From NCBI RefSeq assembly GCF_003253745.1, contig NZ_MZXV01000032.1, positions 930,001 to 994,000 on the forward strand: a stretch of DNA of 64,000 bases. Direction: 5' to 3'. The stretch is from Mesorhizobium kowhaii. Lineage in GTDB: Bacteria; Pseudomonadota; Alphaproteobacteria; Rhizobiales; Rhizobiaceae. Numbering within the stretch: the first letter of the stretch is position 1; every line of letters starts with the position of its first letter. This document shows, piece after piece, positions 9,000 through 17,710 of the stretch. The translations under genes and the position numbers were made by a program. Under the pieces are notes generated by a model. It worked only from the letters and a program-made list of their open reading frames with translations. It was not told the origin of the DNA and made no database searches.

Positions 9000-9017
9000 A
9001 ATACCAAAAAAATACCA
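9000..9017 (-). promoter_or_regulatory. probable GntR operator for the murQ-transporter operon
   Basis: Read on the minus strand, TGGTATT is repeated at 9017-9011 and 9006-9000, an 11-bp direct-repeat period with four bases between. It ends 24 nt before the murQ start. The same arrangement precedes the divergent kinase gene. The HutC-type regulator encoded in the plus-strand operon is the obvious candidate to bind. The similarity of the two sites is seen directly; the binding is inferred. Confidence 0.7.
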
Positions 9018-9134
9018 CTTGTCCACACGCATTAACGAATTCGCTGACCGGAAATCGCTGAGCCGGCGAAATGCATAGGCTTTTCAATAAAATAAGGCTT
9101 AATCTTTTTGAAACGGAAATTAATCCTTGGCTAT

Positions 9135-9152
9135 TGGTATTTTATTGGTATT
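9135..9152 (+). promoter_or_regulatory. probable GntR operator for the nagK-gntR-nagB-nagA operon
   Basis: TGGTATT occurs at 9135-9141 and 9146-9152, again with an 11-bp period, 22 nt before the GTG start at 9175. A possible -35 element TTGAAA is at 9108-9113, which would place the operator over the -10 region and the transcription start, consistent with repression. Confidence 0.7.
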
Positions 9153-9174
9153 ATCCGCCCGGAGGAGAAATCGC

Positions 9175-10056
9175 GTGAATTTCGTGCTCGGTATCGATGG
9201 CGGCGGCACCAGCTGCAGGGCCGCCCTGGCAACTGCGGATGGCGCCGTCATTGGCCGCGCCAAGAGCGGCGCCGCCAACATCCGCACCGACCTGACCGGC
9301 GCCCGGTCGAACATCGTCGAGGCCGCGAGGCAGGCGTTCCTTGCCGCCGGACAGGATCCGGAACTGATCCCGCAGACACCGGCCATCCTCGGCCTCGCCG
9401 GCGCCAATGTCGGCACCTACCGGCAGCAGCTCGAGGCCATCCTGCCGTTCAGCATCAGCCGCGTCGAGACCGACGCCGAGATCGCGCTTGAAGGGGCTGT
9501 CGGCGCCGGCGACGGCGCCATGGCGATCCTCGGCACCGGCACCGCCTATATGGCACGCAAGAACGGCAAATCGCGCGCCATCGGCGGCTGGGGGTTTCAA
9601 GTCGGCGACCAGGGCAGCGGCGCCCGCATCGGCCGCGACCTGCTCGAACAGACGCTGCTTGCCTATGACGGCGTCCGCGAGGGTTCGCCCCTGACGCAGA
9701 GCATGCTGGCGGTTTTCCGCAACAATCCCGAGGACGTGGTCGAATTCACCACCAATGCCAAGCCCGGCGATTTCGGCGGCTTCGCGCCCAAGGTGTTCGA
9801 GCATGCCGAAAAGGGCGACAGCGTCGCCAACTGGATTTTGAACAGGGTGGTCGCCGATGTCGAAGCTGCGCTTGGCGCGCTCGATCTTGCGGACGACGCG
9901 CCGCTGTGCCTGCTCGGCGGGCTGGCGCCGCTTTACGCGCCACGCCTGTCGGCGCGCTACCGGGCACTGCTGAAGCCACCGCTCGATGATGCGCTGGGCG
10001 GCGCCGTGCAGATGGCGACCCGCCTTTTTGCTGAGACAGCGGAGGCGGCTCGATGA
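9175..10056 (+). CDS. BadF/BadG family N-acetylglucosamine-type kinase
   Basis: The GTG at 9175 is chosen because GGAGGAG lies just upstream and the protein then begins VNFVLGIDGGGTSCRAAL, the phosphate-1 motif of the ASKHA sugar kinases. Asp100 in ETDAEIALEGA is the likely catalytic base, and LGTGTAYMAR and GGWGFQVGDQGSG are the phosphate-2 and NAGK-type motifs. The protein has 293 residues, the normal length for this family. It would phosphorylate GlcNAc, MurNAc or a related imported sugar at O6, feeding MurQ or NagA. The stop overlaps the start of the regulator gene (ATGA). Confidence 0.82.
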   Translation: MNFVLGIDGGGTSCRAALATADGAVIGRAKSGAANIRTDLTGARSNIVEAARQAFLAAGQDPELIPQTPAILGLAGANVGTYRQQLEAILPFSISRVETDAEIALEGAVGAGDGAMAILGTGTAYMARKNGKSRAIGGWGFQVGDQGSGARIGRDLLEQTLLAYDGVREGSPLTQSMLAVFRNNPEDVVEFTTNAKPGDFGGFAPKVFEHAEKGDSVANWILNRVVADVEAALGALDLADDAPLCLLGGLAPLYAPRLSARYRALLKPPLDDALGGAVQMATRLFAETAEAAR

Positions 10057-10835
10057 ACGATGCCGCCGACCAGATCTTCGCCACGCTGAAACAGTCGTCG
10101 CAAAGCGGCGCGCCGCTTTATCTGCAACTGCGCAAGAGCATCGAGGACGCCGTCAATCGCGGCCTGATCGGCCCCGGCGACGCGCTACCTTCCGAGCGCG
10201 ACATCGCCAGCAAGGCGGATATTTCGCGCGTCACTGTACGCAAGGCGGTGCAGGACCTGGTCAAGGGCGGCATCCTGGTGCAACGCCACGGCTCCGGCAC
10301 GTTCGTGGCGCCGCGCATGGAGCGCGTCGAGCAATCGCTGTCGCGGCTGACCTCCTTTACCGAGGACATGGCGCGGCGCGGCATGGCGGTGCGTTCGGCC
10401 TGGCTCGACCGCGGCCTTTACGCGCCCTCACCCGACGAGATGATGGTGCTCGGCCTGTCGTCGAACGAACTGGTGGCACGGGTGGCGCGCCTGCGCATTG
10501 CCAACGACACGCCGCTGGCGATCGAACGCGCCTCGCTGTCGGCCAGCGTGCTGCCCGACCCGGCGGGAATAGGCTCCTCGCTCTATGCGGCGCTGGAATT
10601 GACCGGCAACCGGCCGGTGCGGGCGGTGCAGCGCATCTCCGCCGCCAATCTCGGCGACGGCGACGCGCGCCTGCTCGAAGTGCCGCCGGGCATTGCCGGC
10701 CTGCACATCGAACGCATTTCCTATCTGGCGAGCGGCAAGGTGATCGAATTCACCCGTTCCATCTACCGGGGCGACGCCTATGATTTCGTCGCCGAACTGC
10801 GGCTGACAGGGCCGAGCGAAGAGGGCCGACCATGA
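10053..10835 (+). CDS. GntR/HutC family transcriptional regulator (NagR/NagQ-like)
   Basis: The 260-residue protein has an N-terminal winged helix (~18-87) with LPSERDIASKADISRVTVRK, typical of GntR, followed by a UTRA effector-binding domain (~105-245). UTRA domains of the HutC group usually sense a pathway sugar phosphate. It is translationally coupled to the kinase (ATGA) and to the SIS deaminase downstream (ATGA). It likely represses both divergent operons through the TGGTATT direct repeats at 9000-9017 and 9135-9152, with GlcN-6-P or GlcNAc-6-P as a plausible inducer. Confidence 0.85.
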   Translation: MNDAADQIFATLKQSSQSGAPLYLQLRKSIEDAVNRGLIGPGDALPSERDIASKADISRVTVRKAVQDLVKGGILVQRHGSGTFVAPRMERVEQSLSRLTSFTEDMARRGMAVRSAWLDRGLYAPSPDEMMVLGLSSNELVARVARLRIANDTPLAIERASLSASVLPDPAGIGSSLYAALELTGNRPVRAVQRISAANLGDGDARLLEVPPGIAGLHIERISYLASGKVIEFTRSIYRGDAYDFVAELRLTGPSEEGRP

Positions 10836-11902
10836 GTACAGAGCCGACCATGTCGACTGAGCCGACCATGTCGACTGAGATGACCCATATGCGGCGCGAG
10901 ATCGAGGAGATCCCGCTGGCCGTCGCCCGCCTGCTTGACGGCTCCGGCGCCGTCCTGACCGAAGCCGGGCGCGGCATCCGCGAACGCGACCCGCAGTTCG
11001 TCGTCACCGTGGCGCGCGGTTCGTCCGACCATGCCGCCACCTTCATGAAATATGCCGTCGAGCTGACCGCCGGCCTGGCCGTCGCTTCGGTCGGTCCCTC
11101 GATCGCCTCGATCTATGGAGCCGAGCTCAGGCTCGGCGGCTCGGCCTGCCTGGCGATCTCGCAGTCGGGCAAGAGCCCCGACATCGTCGCCATGGCCGAA
11201 ACCGCGCGGTCCGGTGGCGCGCTGACCATCGCCATCACCAACACCGCTGATTCGCCGCTGGCGCGCGCCTCGGACTATGCGATCGATATCCTGGCCGGGC
11301 CGGAGCGCAGCGTGGCGGCGACCAAGACCTTCATCAATTCCGCCGTCGCCGGCCTCGCCCTGATGGCGCATGCCACCGGCGACGAGGCGCTGCTGGCTGC
11401 ACTTTTCGAATTGCCCGAACATTTCCGCAAGGCGATCGCCTGCGACTGGATGACGGTGCTGTCCGAAACGATCGAGAAGCAGAAATCGCTGTTCATCCTC
11501 GGCCGCGGCCCGTCGGCGGCGATGGCCAACGAGGCGGCGCTGAAGTTCAAGGAAACCTGCGGCATGCATGCCGAGGCCTACAGCGCGGCCGAAGTCATGC
11601 ATGGCCCGCTGGCGCTGATCGGCCCGGACTTTCCGGTGCTGGCGCTGGCTGCGCGTGACGCATCGGAGCCATCCGTCGCCGAGGCCGCCGACAGCCTGGC
11701 GGCCAAGGGCGCACCGGTCTTCGTTACGTCCGCACTTGCCCAGCGCGCCGTGCGCCTGCCGCATGTCGCCACCGGCCATCCGCTGACCGATCCGCTGACG
11801 CTGATCGTCTCCTTCTACATGTTCGTCGAGGCCTTTGCCCGCCATCGCGGCCTCGATCCGGACACGCCGCGCAATCTTCGCAAGGTGACGGAGACCGTAT
11901 GA
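10832..11902 (+). CDS. two-SIS-domain aminosugar-phosphate deaminase/isomerase (NagB-II type)
   Basis: The 356-residue protein has two SIS domains (roughly 45-170 and 205-340) and lacks the glutaminase domain of GlmS, which is the architecture of NagB-II glucosamine-6-phosphate deaminases. Visible motifs include VTVARGSSDHAA, ISQSGKSPD, KTFINS, GRGPSAAMANEAALKFKE and AEVMHGP. The N terminus is odd: three in-frame copies of Met-Ser-Thr-Glu are encoded by an imperfect 18-bp repeat (10832-10885). Starts at 10832, 10850, 10868 or 10889 are therefore all possible; 10832 overlaps the regulator stop. It would convert GlcN-6-P to Fru-6-P and ammonia. Confidence 0.85.
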   Translation: MSTEPTMSTEPTMSTEMTHMRREIEEIPLAVARLLDGSGAVLTEAGRGIRERDPQFVVTVARGSSDHAATFMKYAVELTAGLAVASVGPSIASIYGAELRLGGSACLAISQSGKSPDIVAMAETARSGGALTIAITNTADSPLARASDYAIDILAGPERSVAATKTFINSAVAGLALMAHATGDEALLAALFELPEHFRKAIACDWMTVLSETIEKQKSLFILGRGPSAAMANEAALKFKETCGMHAEAYSAAEVMHGPLALIGPDFPVLALAARDASEPSVAEAADSLAAKGAPVFVTSALAQRAVRLPHVATGHPLTDPLTLIVSFYMFVEAFARHRGLDPDTPRNLRKVTETV

Positions 11903-13071
11903 GCGACCGCTTTGCCCTGACTGGCGCCCGCATTTTCGACGGCGACGACTGGCATGACGGCCACGCGCTTGTGGTGCTCGATGGCCTCGTCGAGGCCATT
12001 TTGCCCGCCGGCGCCATTCCCTCCGATATCCGCGTCGTCGAGACCGGCGGCGGCATGCTGGCGCCAGGCTTTGTCGACGTCCAGGTCAATGGCGGCGGCG
12101 GCGTCATGCTCAACGACCACCCCGATGTCGCCTCGCTCGAAACCATCTGCCGGGCGCATGCGCCCTTCGGCACCACGGCGCTGCTGGCGACATTGATCAC
12201 CGATACGCCCGCCATCACCGCCGCCGCTGTCGCTGCCGGCGAAGCAGCGACGCTGCAGAAGCTGCCGGGTTTCCTCGGTCTGCATCTCGAAGGCCCGCAT
12301 CTGTCGATTGCCCGCAAGGGCGCGCATGATCCGGCGCTGATCCGGCCGATGCTTGACGCCGACCAGGCGATGCTGATCGCGGCGCGGCAGAAACTGCCGG
12401 TGCTGCTCACCACCATCGCACCGGAATCCGTCGTACCGGCGCGTATCTCGGCGCTGACCAAGGCCGGCATCATCGTCAGCCTCGGCCATTCCGACACCGG
12501 CTACGCCACGGCCAGCGCCTTTGCCGCGGCCGGCGCCTCGATGGTCACCCATCTGTTCAACGCGATGAGCCAGATCGGCAACCGCGAGCCCGGGCTGGCG
12601 GGTGCGGCTATCGATATCGGCACGTTGTCCGCAGGCATCATCGCCGACGGCATCCATGTCGATCCCGCCACCATCAAGATCGCGCTGCGGGCCAAGCAGG
12701 GACCGGCCCGGATCGTGCTGGTCAGCGACGCCATGGCGACGATCGGTACCGACATGACCTCGTTCACGCTCAACGGCCGCACCATCTATCGCAGGGATGG
12801 CAGCCTGCGGCTCGCCGACGGCACGCTGGCGGGTGCGGATCTCGACATGATCTCGGCCGTGCGCTTCATCCACCGCGTCGTCGGGGTGGAGCTTTCCGAG
12901 GCCTTGCGCATGGCCTCGCTCTATCCGGCGCAAGCGATCGGCCAGTCGCACCGGCTCGGGCGCTTCGCCAACGGCACGGCGGCCGATATCATTGCGCTGT
13001 CTGACGATCTCGACATCAGAAACGTCTGGATCAGCGGCGAAAGAGTTTTTTCAGCTGATAGCGCGAGGTGA
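11899..13071 (+). CDS. nagA: N-acetylglucosamine-6-phosphate deacetylase
   Basis: The 390-residue amidohydrolase shows the NagA hallmarks GFVDVQVNGGGG (57-68), HLEGPHLS (~129-136, with metal ligand Glu131), SLGHSDTGY, VTHLFNAM and VSDAMA with the catalytic aspartate. Its start overlaps the deaminase stop (ATGA), so the four genes from the kinase to nagA are tightly coupled. It removes the acetyl group from GlcNAc-6-P, linking the kinase and MurQ products to the deaminase. Confidence 0.95.
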   Translation: MSDRFALTGARIFDGDDWHDGHALVVLDGLVEAILPAGAIPSDIRVVETGGGMLAPGFVDVQVNGGGGVMLNDHPDVASLETICRAHAPFGTTALLATLITDTPAITAAAVAAGEAATLQKLPGFLGLHLEGPHLSIARKGAHDPALIRPMLDADQAMLIAARQKLPVLLTTIAPESVVPARISALTKAGIIVSLGHSDTGYATASAFAAAGASMVTHLFNAMSQIGNREPGLAGAAIDIGTLSAGIIADGIHVDPATIKIALRAKQGPARIVLVSDAMATIGTDMTSFTLNGRTIYRRDGSLRLADGTLAGADLDMISAVRFIHRVVGVELSEALRMASLYPAQAIGQSHRLGRFANGTAADIIALSDDLDIRNVWISGERVFSADSAR

Positions 13072-13080
13072 TGTCAGGCC

Positions 13081-14193
13081 ATGCATGACGTCGATTGCGT
13101 CATTGCGGGAGCAGGTGTCGTCGGGCTCGCCATCGCCAGGGCGCTTGCCTTATCGGGCCGCGAGGTGCTGGTGGTCGAACAGGCCGGCGCGATCGGCACC
13201 GTCACCAGTTCACGCAATTCCGAAGTCATCCATGCCGGACTCTATTATACGCCAGGAAGCCTGAAAGCCCGGCTCTGCGTCGAAGGCCGCGCGCGGCTCT
13301 ACGCCTATTGCCGCGAGCACAATGTTGCCCATGCCCGCACCGGCAAGCTGATCGTCGCCGTCGAACCCGACCAGTTGGAAAGGCTGGGCGCGATCCGGGC
13401 CAACGCGCAAAGTTGCGGGGTCGGCGATCTCGAAGTTTTGACACGGGCACAAGCCGAAAGCCTCGAACCCGCGCTGCAATGCGCCGGCGCGTTGTTGTCG
13501 CCATCGACCGGGATCATCGACAGCCAGGCACTGATGCTGTCGCTGCGCGGCGACGCCGAGGCCGCCGGTGCATCCTTCGCCTTCCTCACATCCGTTGCCG
13601 GAGCGGCTATCGAAGCCGATGGGATCCGGATCGACACGCGCGATGCCAATGGCGGGACCTTCGCCCTGCAGGCCGGCGCCTTTGTCAACGCCGCTGGCCT
13701 CGATGCGCAGGCGCTCGCCGGCCGCATCGAAGGCTTTCCGCAAGACCTTGTTCCGCCGCGATGGCTGGCGCGCGGCAACTATTTTTCACTCTCCGGACGG
13801 TCGCCCTTTTCGCGACTGATCTATCCCGTGCCGGTTCATGGCGGCCTCGGCGTTCATCTGACCCTCGATCTTGCCGGCAGCGCGCGTTTTGGCCCGGATG
13901 TCGAATGGATCGACAGCGTGGATTATACGGTCGATCCCACCCGTGGTGAGGCCTTCTACGACGAGATCAGGCGTTATTGGCCCGATCTTGCCGACGGCGC
14001 CCTGCAGCCGGCCTATGCCGGCGTCCGGCCGAAACTGTCCGGCCCGGGCCAGCCGGCGGCCGACTTCATGATCCAGGGACCGGCCGACCATGGCGCCGGC
14101 CCGATCGTCAATCTGTTCGGCATCGAAAGTCCCGGCCTGACGTCAAGCCTGGCGATCGCCGAGCATGTCGTGGAGCTGTTGTACCCGGGCTGA
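13081..14193 (+). CDS. FAD-dependent oxidoreductase, L-2-hydroxyglutarate oxidase (LhgO)-like
   Basis: The 370-residue DAO-family flavoprotein begins with a dinucleotide-binding motif CVIAGAGVVGLAIARALA and has SSRNSEVIHAGLYY, the pattern of the L-2-hydroxyglutarate dehydrogenase/oxidase branch, plus IYPVPVHGGLGVHLTLDL and GVRPKLSGPGQPAADF. It starts 9 bp after nagA and is probably the last gene of the amino-sugar operon. Its true substrate could be L-2-hydroxyglutarate or another 2-hydroxy acid. Oxidation of the lactate released by the etherase is a tempting but untested idea. Confidence 0.78.
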   Translation: MHDVDCVIAGAGVVGLAIARALALSGREVLVVEQAGAIGTVTSSRNSEVIHAGLYYTPGSLKARLCVEGRARLYAYCREHNVAHARTGKLIVAVEPDQLERLGAIRANAQSCGVGDLEVLTRAQAESLEPALQCAGALLSPSTGIIDSQALMLSLRGDAEAAGASFAFLTSVAGAAIEADGIRIDTRDANGGTFALQAGAFVNAAGLDAQALAGRIEGFPQDLVPPRWLARGNYFSLSGRSPFSRLIYPVPVHGGLGVHLTLDLAGSARFGPDVEWIDSVDYTVDPTRGEAFYDEIRRYWPDLADGALQPAYAGVRPKLSGPGQPAADFMIQGPADHGAGPIVNLFGIESPGLTSSLAIAEHVVELLYPG

Positions 14194-14217
14194 CGAAACG
14201 CCTGCGCACTTCCAGCC

Positions 14218-15732
14218 CTAGGATGTGTAGAGACCCTTGTAGGCATCGCGCAAAAGATTCTTCTGCACCTTGCCCATGGTGTTGCGCGGCAGTTCGTCGA
14301 CGAAGATCACCCGTTTCGGGTGTTTGTATTTTGCGACGCGTTCAGCGATGGCGCCGAGAATTTCGGCTCCGGTGATGTTCGATGCCGGCGACCGCACGAC
14401 GACAGCGGTGACGCCTTCGCCGAAATCCGGATGGGCAACGCCGATGACAGCGCTTTCGCTAACCCCGTCAAGCGCGTCGATCTCGCTTTCGAGCTCCTTC
14501 GGATAGATGTTGTAGCCGCCGGAAATGATCAGGTCCTTGCCGCGGCCGACAATGTGGACGTAGCCGTCGGCGTCGACGATGCCGAGATCGCCGGTGATGA
14601 AGAAGCCGTCGGCGCGGAATTCCGCTTTGGTCTTCTCCGGCATGCGCCAATAGCCGCCGAAGACGTTCGGACCCTTGACCTCGATCATGCCGACCTCGCC
14701 ATGGGCAAGCGGCCTGCCATTGTCGGGATCGGCGATGCGAAGCGCGACGCCCGGCAAGGGGAAGCCGACCGTGCCGGCGCGCCGCTCGCCGTCATAGGGG
14801 TTCGAGGTGTTCATGTTGGTCTCGGTCATGCCGTAGCGTTCGAGGATCGCGTGGCCGGTGCGCGCGCGCCAGGCTTTGTGCGTCTCGGCCAGCAGCGGCG
14901 CCGAACCGGAGATGAACACGCGGATATTTTTTGCCGCCTGACGATCCAGCCCATCCTGTTGCAACAGGCGCACGTAGAAGGTCGGCACGCCCATCAGGGC
15001 GGTGGCGCGCGGCAAAAGCGAGACGATGCGAGCCGGATCGAATTTCTGCTCGAACAGCATCGAGGCGCCGGCCATCAGGACGACGTTGGTGGCGACGAAC
15101 AGGCCATGGGTGTGGAAGATCGGCAGCGCGTGGATCAGCACGTCGTCGGCCGTGAAATGCCAGTGGTCGACCAGCACCCGCGCGTTCGAAGCGAGGTTCT
15201 CGTGGCTGAGCATGGCGCCTTTCGAGCGGCCGGTCGTTCCCGAGGTGTAGAGGATCGCCGCGAGATCGTCCCCGCCGCGCGCCACATCGTGGAAGTCCGC
15301 CGGCAGCCGCGAGGCCTGATCCGTCAGGGATCCCTCGCCATTGCGACCGAGCGTGACGGTGATGGCGCCCGATTTTTCCGCCAGTGCGCCGATGTCGGCC
15401 GCCCTGGCCGGATCGCAGACGACCAGGCGTGGTGCCGCATCGCTGAAGAAGTACTCCAGCTCGGCCAGTGTGTAGGCGGTGTTGAGCGGCAGGAAGACGG
15501 CACCGGCACGCAGGCAGGCGAGATAGAGCAGGACGGCTTCGGGACTCTTCTCGACCTGAACGGCGACCCGGTCACCGGGCTCGACATCCAGTTGCAAGAG
15601 CGCATGCGCGAGCTGCGCCGACCGCGCCAGCATATCGCCATAGGTGAGCGAGCGGCCGTCATCGGTTTCCATCAGCAGGCGCCCGGGCGCCGGCATCCGG
15701 GAACGGAACGCGTCGAACAGATGGTTGCTCAT
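14218..15732 (-). CDS. matB: malonyl-CoA synthetase (malonate-CoA ligase)
   Basis: The ATG at 15732 has an AGGAAGA site and gives 504 residues, the usual MatB length; an upstream extension has no family features. Adenylate-forming motifs are ILYTSGTTGRSKGAML (P-loop), RYGMTETNMNTSNPYDGERR, TGDLG and GRGKDLIISGGYNIYP, with the catalytic lysine in GKVQKNLLRD near the end. The NPYDGERR-like segment is typical of malonate-specific members. The enzyme makes malonyl-CoA from malonate. The FCD-type GntR gene lies upstream on the same strand as in mat operons, but no malonyl-CoA decarboxylase gene is in the window. Confidence 0.85.
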   Translation of the reverse strand: MSNHLFDAFRSRMPAPGRLLMETDDGRSLTYGDMLARSAQLAHALLQLDVEPGDRVAVQVEKSPEAVLLYLACLRAGAVFLPLNTAYTLAELEYFFSDAAPRLVVCDPARAADIGALAEKSGAITVTLGRNGEGSLTDQASRLPADFHDVARGGDDLAAILYTSGTTGRSKGAMLSHENLASNARVLVDHWHFTADDVLIHALPIFHTHGLFVATNVVLMAGASMLFEQKFDPARIVSLLPRATALMGVPTFYVRLLQQDGLDRQAAKNIRVFISGSAPLLAETHKAWRARTGHAILERYGMTETNMNTSNPYDGERRAGTVGFPLPGVALRIADPDNGRPLAHGEVGMIEVKGPNVFGGYWRMPEKTKAEFRADGFFITGDLGIVDADGYVHIVGRGKDLIISGGYNIYPKELESEIDALDGVSESAVIGVAHPDFGEGVTAVVVRSPASNITGAEILGAIAERVAKYKHPKRVIFVDELPRNTMGKVQKNLLRDAYKGLYTS

Positions 15733-15899
15733 AAAGTCTTCCTGGGGGTGGCGGAAACGGCGGCGCTGGGCACGCTTTTCGAGTGGCATGCATTGGCGGC
15801 GAGCGTTCGCGGTTCTTGGCCGCGCCGTCAAGACCGCGGTTCACCCGTCGCGCCAACGGGTTGCGGGCAATGGCCGCAAAAGACTGCCGGGAAACGACG

Positions 15900-16646
15900 C
15901 TATCGCCGGGCGCGTTCGGCCTTGCCGGCGACCGCCTTTGGACCTTCGCCTCGCTGGAAGCGTTCCATGCACATGGCAGCGGTCAACTGGTAGTGATTGA
16001 TCAGTGCTTCAACGGCACCGTCGGCATTACCGTCCAGCGCACATTCGGCGATCAGCCGATGCTCGCCGAAATCGTCGCGCTGGACGCTTTCGCCGTCACT
16101 TGCCATTTGCCGATAGCGATAGGCGTGATCGGAAAGCTGCTCGCAGAACCCCACCAGCCATTGCGACCGGCAGGCCGAAATCAGGACCCGATGGAAGATG
16201 CGGTGCAACCTCTCCCAATCCGGATTGAGCGAAAAGTTGTTCTGCGGCGAAAGACGCGACGCACGCCCCAGGCGATGCAGCGCCAGTACGAGCTGTTCTT
16301 CCCATTCGGCGGTGCGGTGCGCGATGGATTCGCGAAGCGCCCGCTCCTCAAGCCAGCAGCGAGTGCGCGTCAGCTCCTCGAGCTCCGACGCGCTGACCGG
16401 CATGATGAAGAAGCCGCGCTGGTCGTGCCGGCCGAGAAGCCCCTCCGAGGCGAGGCGGTTGAGAGCCTCGCGGACAGGGGAAGCGCCAGCCCCATATTTG
16501 GAAACCACCCATTCGACCCGCAGCTTGCTCTCGGCTTCAAGAACTCCACCGAGAAGATCATCCCGCAATTGGTGATAGACCGTGCTGGCAAGCGTGCTCT
16601 TGTGCCCTGCGCCGTCGTCGTTCAGATTGGCAGCTCCGTATGTCAA
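15900..16646 (-). CDS. GntR/FCD family transcriptional regulator (candidate malonate-responsive)
   Basis: The 248-residue protein has an N-terminal winged helix (~15-80, with GASPVREALNRLASEGLL) and an all-helical FCD ligand domain (~95-230). FCD domains bind carboxylates, often with a metal via Asp/His residues. Its position 167 bp upstream of matB on the same strand suggests it controls malonate use, like MatR. An inverted repeat immediately upstream of its start is a likely autoregulatory operator. Confidence 0.8.
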   Translation of the reverse strand: MTYGAANLNDDGAGHKSTLASTVYHQLRDDLLGGVLEAESKLRVEWVVSKYGAGASPVREALNRLASEGLLGRHDQRGFFIMPVSASELEELTRTRCWLEERALRESIAHRTAEWEEQLVLALHRLGRASRLSPQNNFSLNPDWERLHRIFHRVLISACRSQWLVGFCEQLSDHAYRYRQMASDGESVQRDDFGEHRLIAECALDGNADGAVEALINHYQLTAAMCMERFQRGEGPKAVAGKAERARR

Positions 16647-16660
16647 AGCGACTCCTTGTC

Positions 16661-16677
16661 CCCAAATTATGTTTGGG
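16661..16677 (-). promoter_or_regulatory. inverted repeat, likely operator of the FCD regulator
   Basis: CCCAAA at 16661-16666 and TTTGGG at 16672-16677 form a perfect 6-bp inverted repeat with five-base spacer, 14 bp upstream of the regulator's start codon. The size is typical of GntR/FCD half-sites. Regulation is inferred. Confidence 0.5.
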
Positions 16678-16848
16678 CAATTCGAGTCCGAAGCATCCCC
16701 CTTCGTACACGTACCATATCGCGTCTGGCCTCAGAGGCTCAAGCAGAAGATCGCGCTATTGTACTTAAGCACAAAGGAATATACGGCATTTTGCCGTTCA
16801 GCGATGCAAATTCGCGTATTTCTGCAACCTTCGGAAACTTAACATGTT

Positions 16849-16886
16849 TTGTATGCACGCAGAATCATCTGTTCTTGTGTGCACGC
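16849..16886. promoter_or_regulatory. direct repeat TTGTRTGCACGC in the 16647-17032 intergenic region
   Basis: TTGTATGCACGC (16849-16860) and TTGTGTGCACGC (16875-16886) are 26 bp apart, within an unusually AT-rich 386-bp gap between the FCD regulator start and the epimerase stop. GTGCAC/TGCAC cores suggest a protein-binding site. No gene or clear terminator was found in this gap. Confidence 0.4.
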
Positions 16887-17032
16887 GCGATTGTCTTTTC
16901 TATCGCGCGCAAAGGAGGATCTACGCAGACCCTCATCGGGGCTCGATGCTTCGCGAATCAGATCCGGACGGACCTCGGCACGAGAGCCGCTTGGCCAGCC
17001 TGAGGGCTTAAGGATGGGATGAACGCCGTGGG

Positions 17033-17710
17033 TTAGCCGGCTGCGTTGTCTGCAGCCGTCCTGATCGCCTGAATGTTTTGCCGGTAGGCGTCGACGCTGC
17101 CGCCCTTGAAGATCGCGGCGCCCGCCACCAGCACGTCGGCGCCGGCGGCAGTGACCAGCGGCGCGGTTTCGGCTGACACACCGCCATCGATCTCGATGCG
17201 GATCGGCCGGCTGCCGATCAGCGCCTTGACCCGCTTCACCTTGTCGACGATCGCCGGAATGAAGGCCTGGCCGCCGAAGCCGGGATTGACGGTCATGATC
17301 AGGATCAGATCGAGCCGGTCGAGCACATATTCGACCGCACTTTCCGGCGTTGCCGGATTGAGCGACACGCCGGCCTTCTTGCCAAGGTTCCTGATGGTCT
17401 GCAGCGAGCGGTCGAGATGCGGCCCGGCCTCGGCATGCACCGTCAAGCCGTCGCAACCGGCCTCGGCGAAGGCGGCCAGATAGGGGTCGGCCGGCGCGAT
17501 CATCAGATGGCAGTCGAAGAAGGCCTTGGTGCGGTTGCGGATCGCCTTGATCACCGGCGGGCCAAAGGTGATGTTGGGGACGAAATGCCCGTCCATCACA
17601 TCAAGGTGGATCCAGTCGGCGCCGGCCGCCACCACCGCTTCGACTTCGTCGCCGAGCTTGGAAAAATCCGACGCCAGCACCGAGGGTGCGATCAAGGTCT
17701 TTTTGCTCAT
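17033..17710 (-). CDS. rpe: ribulose-phosphate 3-epimerase
   Basis: The 225-residue TIM-barrel enzyme shows [14 protein letters not shown] at the N terminus, [16 protein letters not shown] with the metal-binding His and catalytic Asp, [19 protein letters not shown] and EIDGGVS. The start at 17710 is preferred over an ATG ten codons upstream because GGAAAGG lies before it and it matches the usual family length. It interconverts ribulose-5-P and xylulose-5-P in the pentose phosphate pathway. It stands alone. Confidence 0.93.
   Translation of the reverse strand: MSKKTLIAPSVLASDFSKLGDEVEAVVAAGADWIHLDVMDGHFVPNITFGPPVIKAIRNRTKAFFDCHLMIAPADPYLAAFAEAGCDGLTVHAEAGPHLDRSLQTIRNLGKKAGVSLNPATPESAVEYVLDRLDLILIMTVNPGFGGQAFIPAIVDKVKRVKALIGSRPIRIEIDGGVSAETAPLVTAAGADVLVAGAAIFKGGSVDAYRQNIQAIRTAADNAAG

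Noticed and set aside
9018..9131. A third TGGTATT site between the two operators
   Set aside because: No further copy was seen in the AT-rich middle of the region.
14320..15993. 557-codon plus-strand frame
   Set aside because: Antisense to matB and the regulator, with no recognisable domain.
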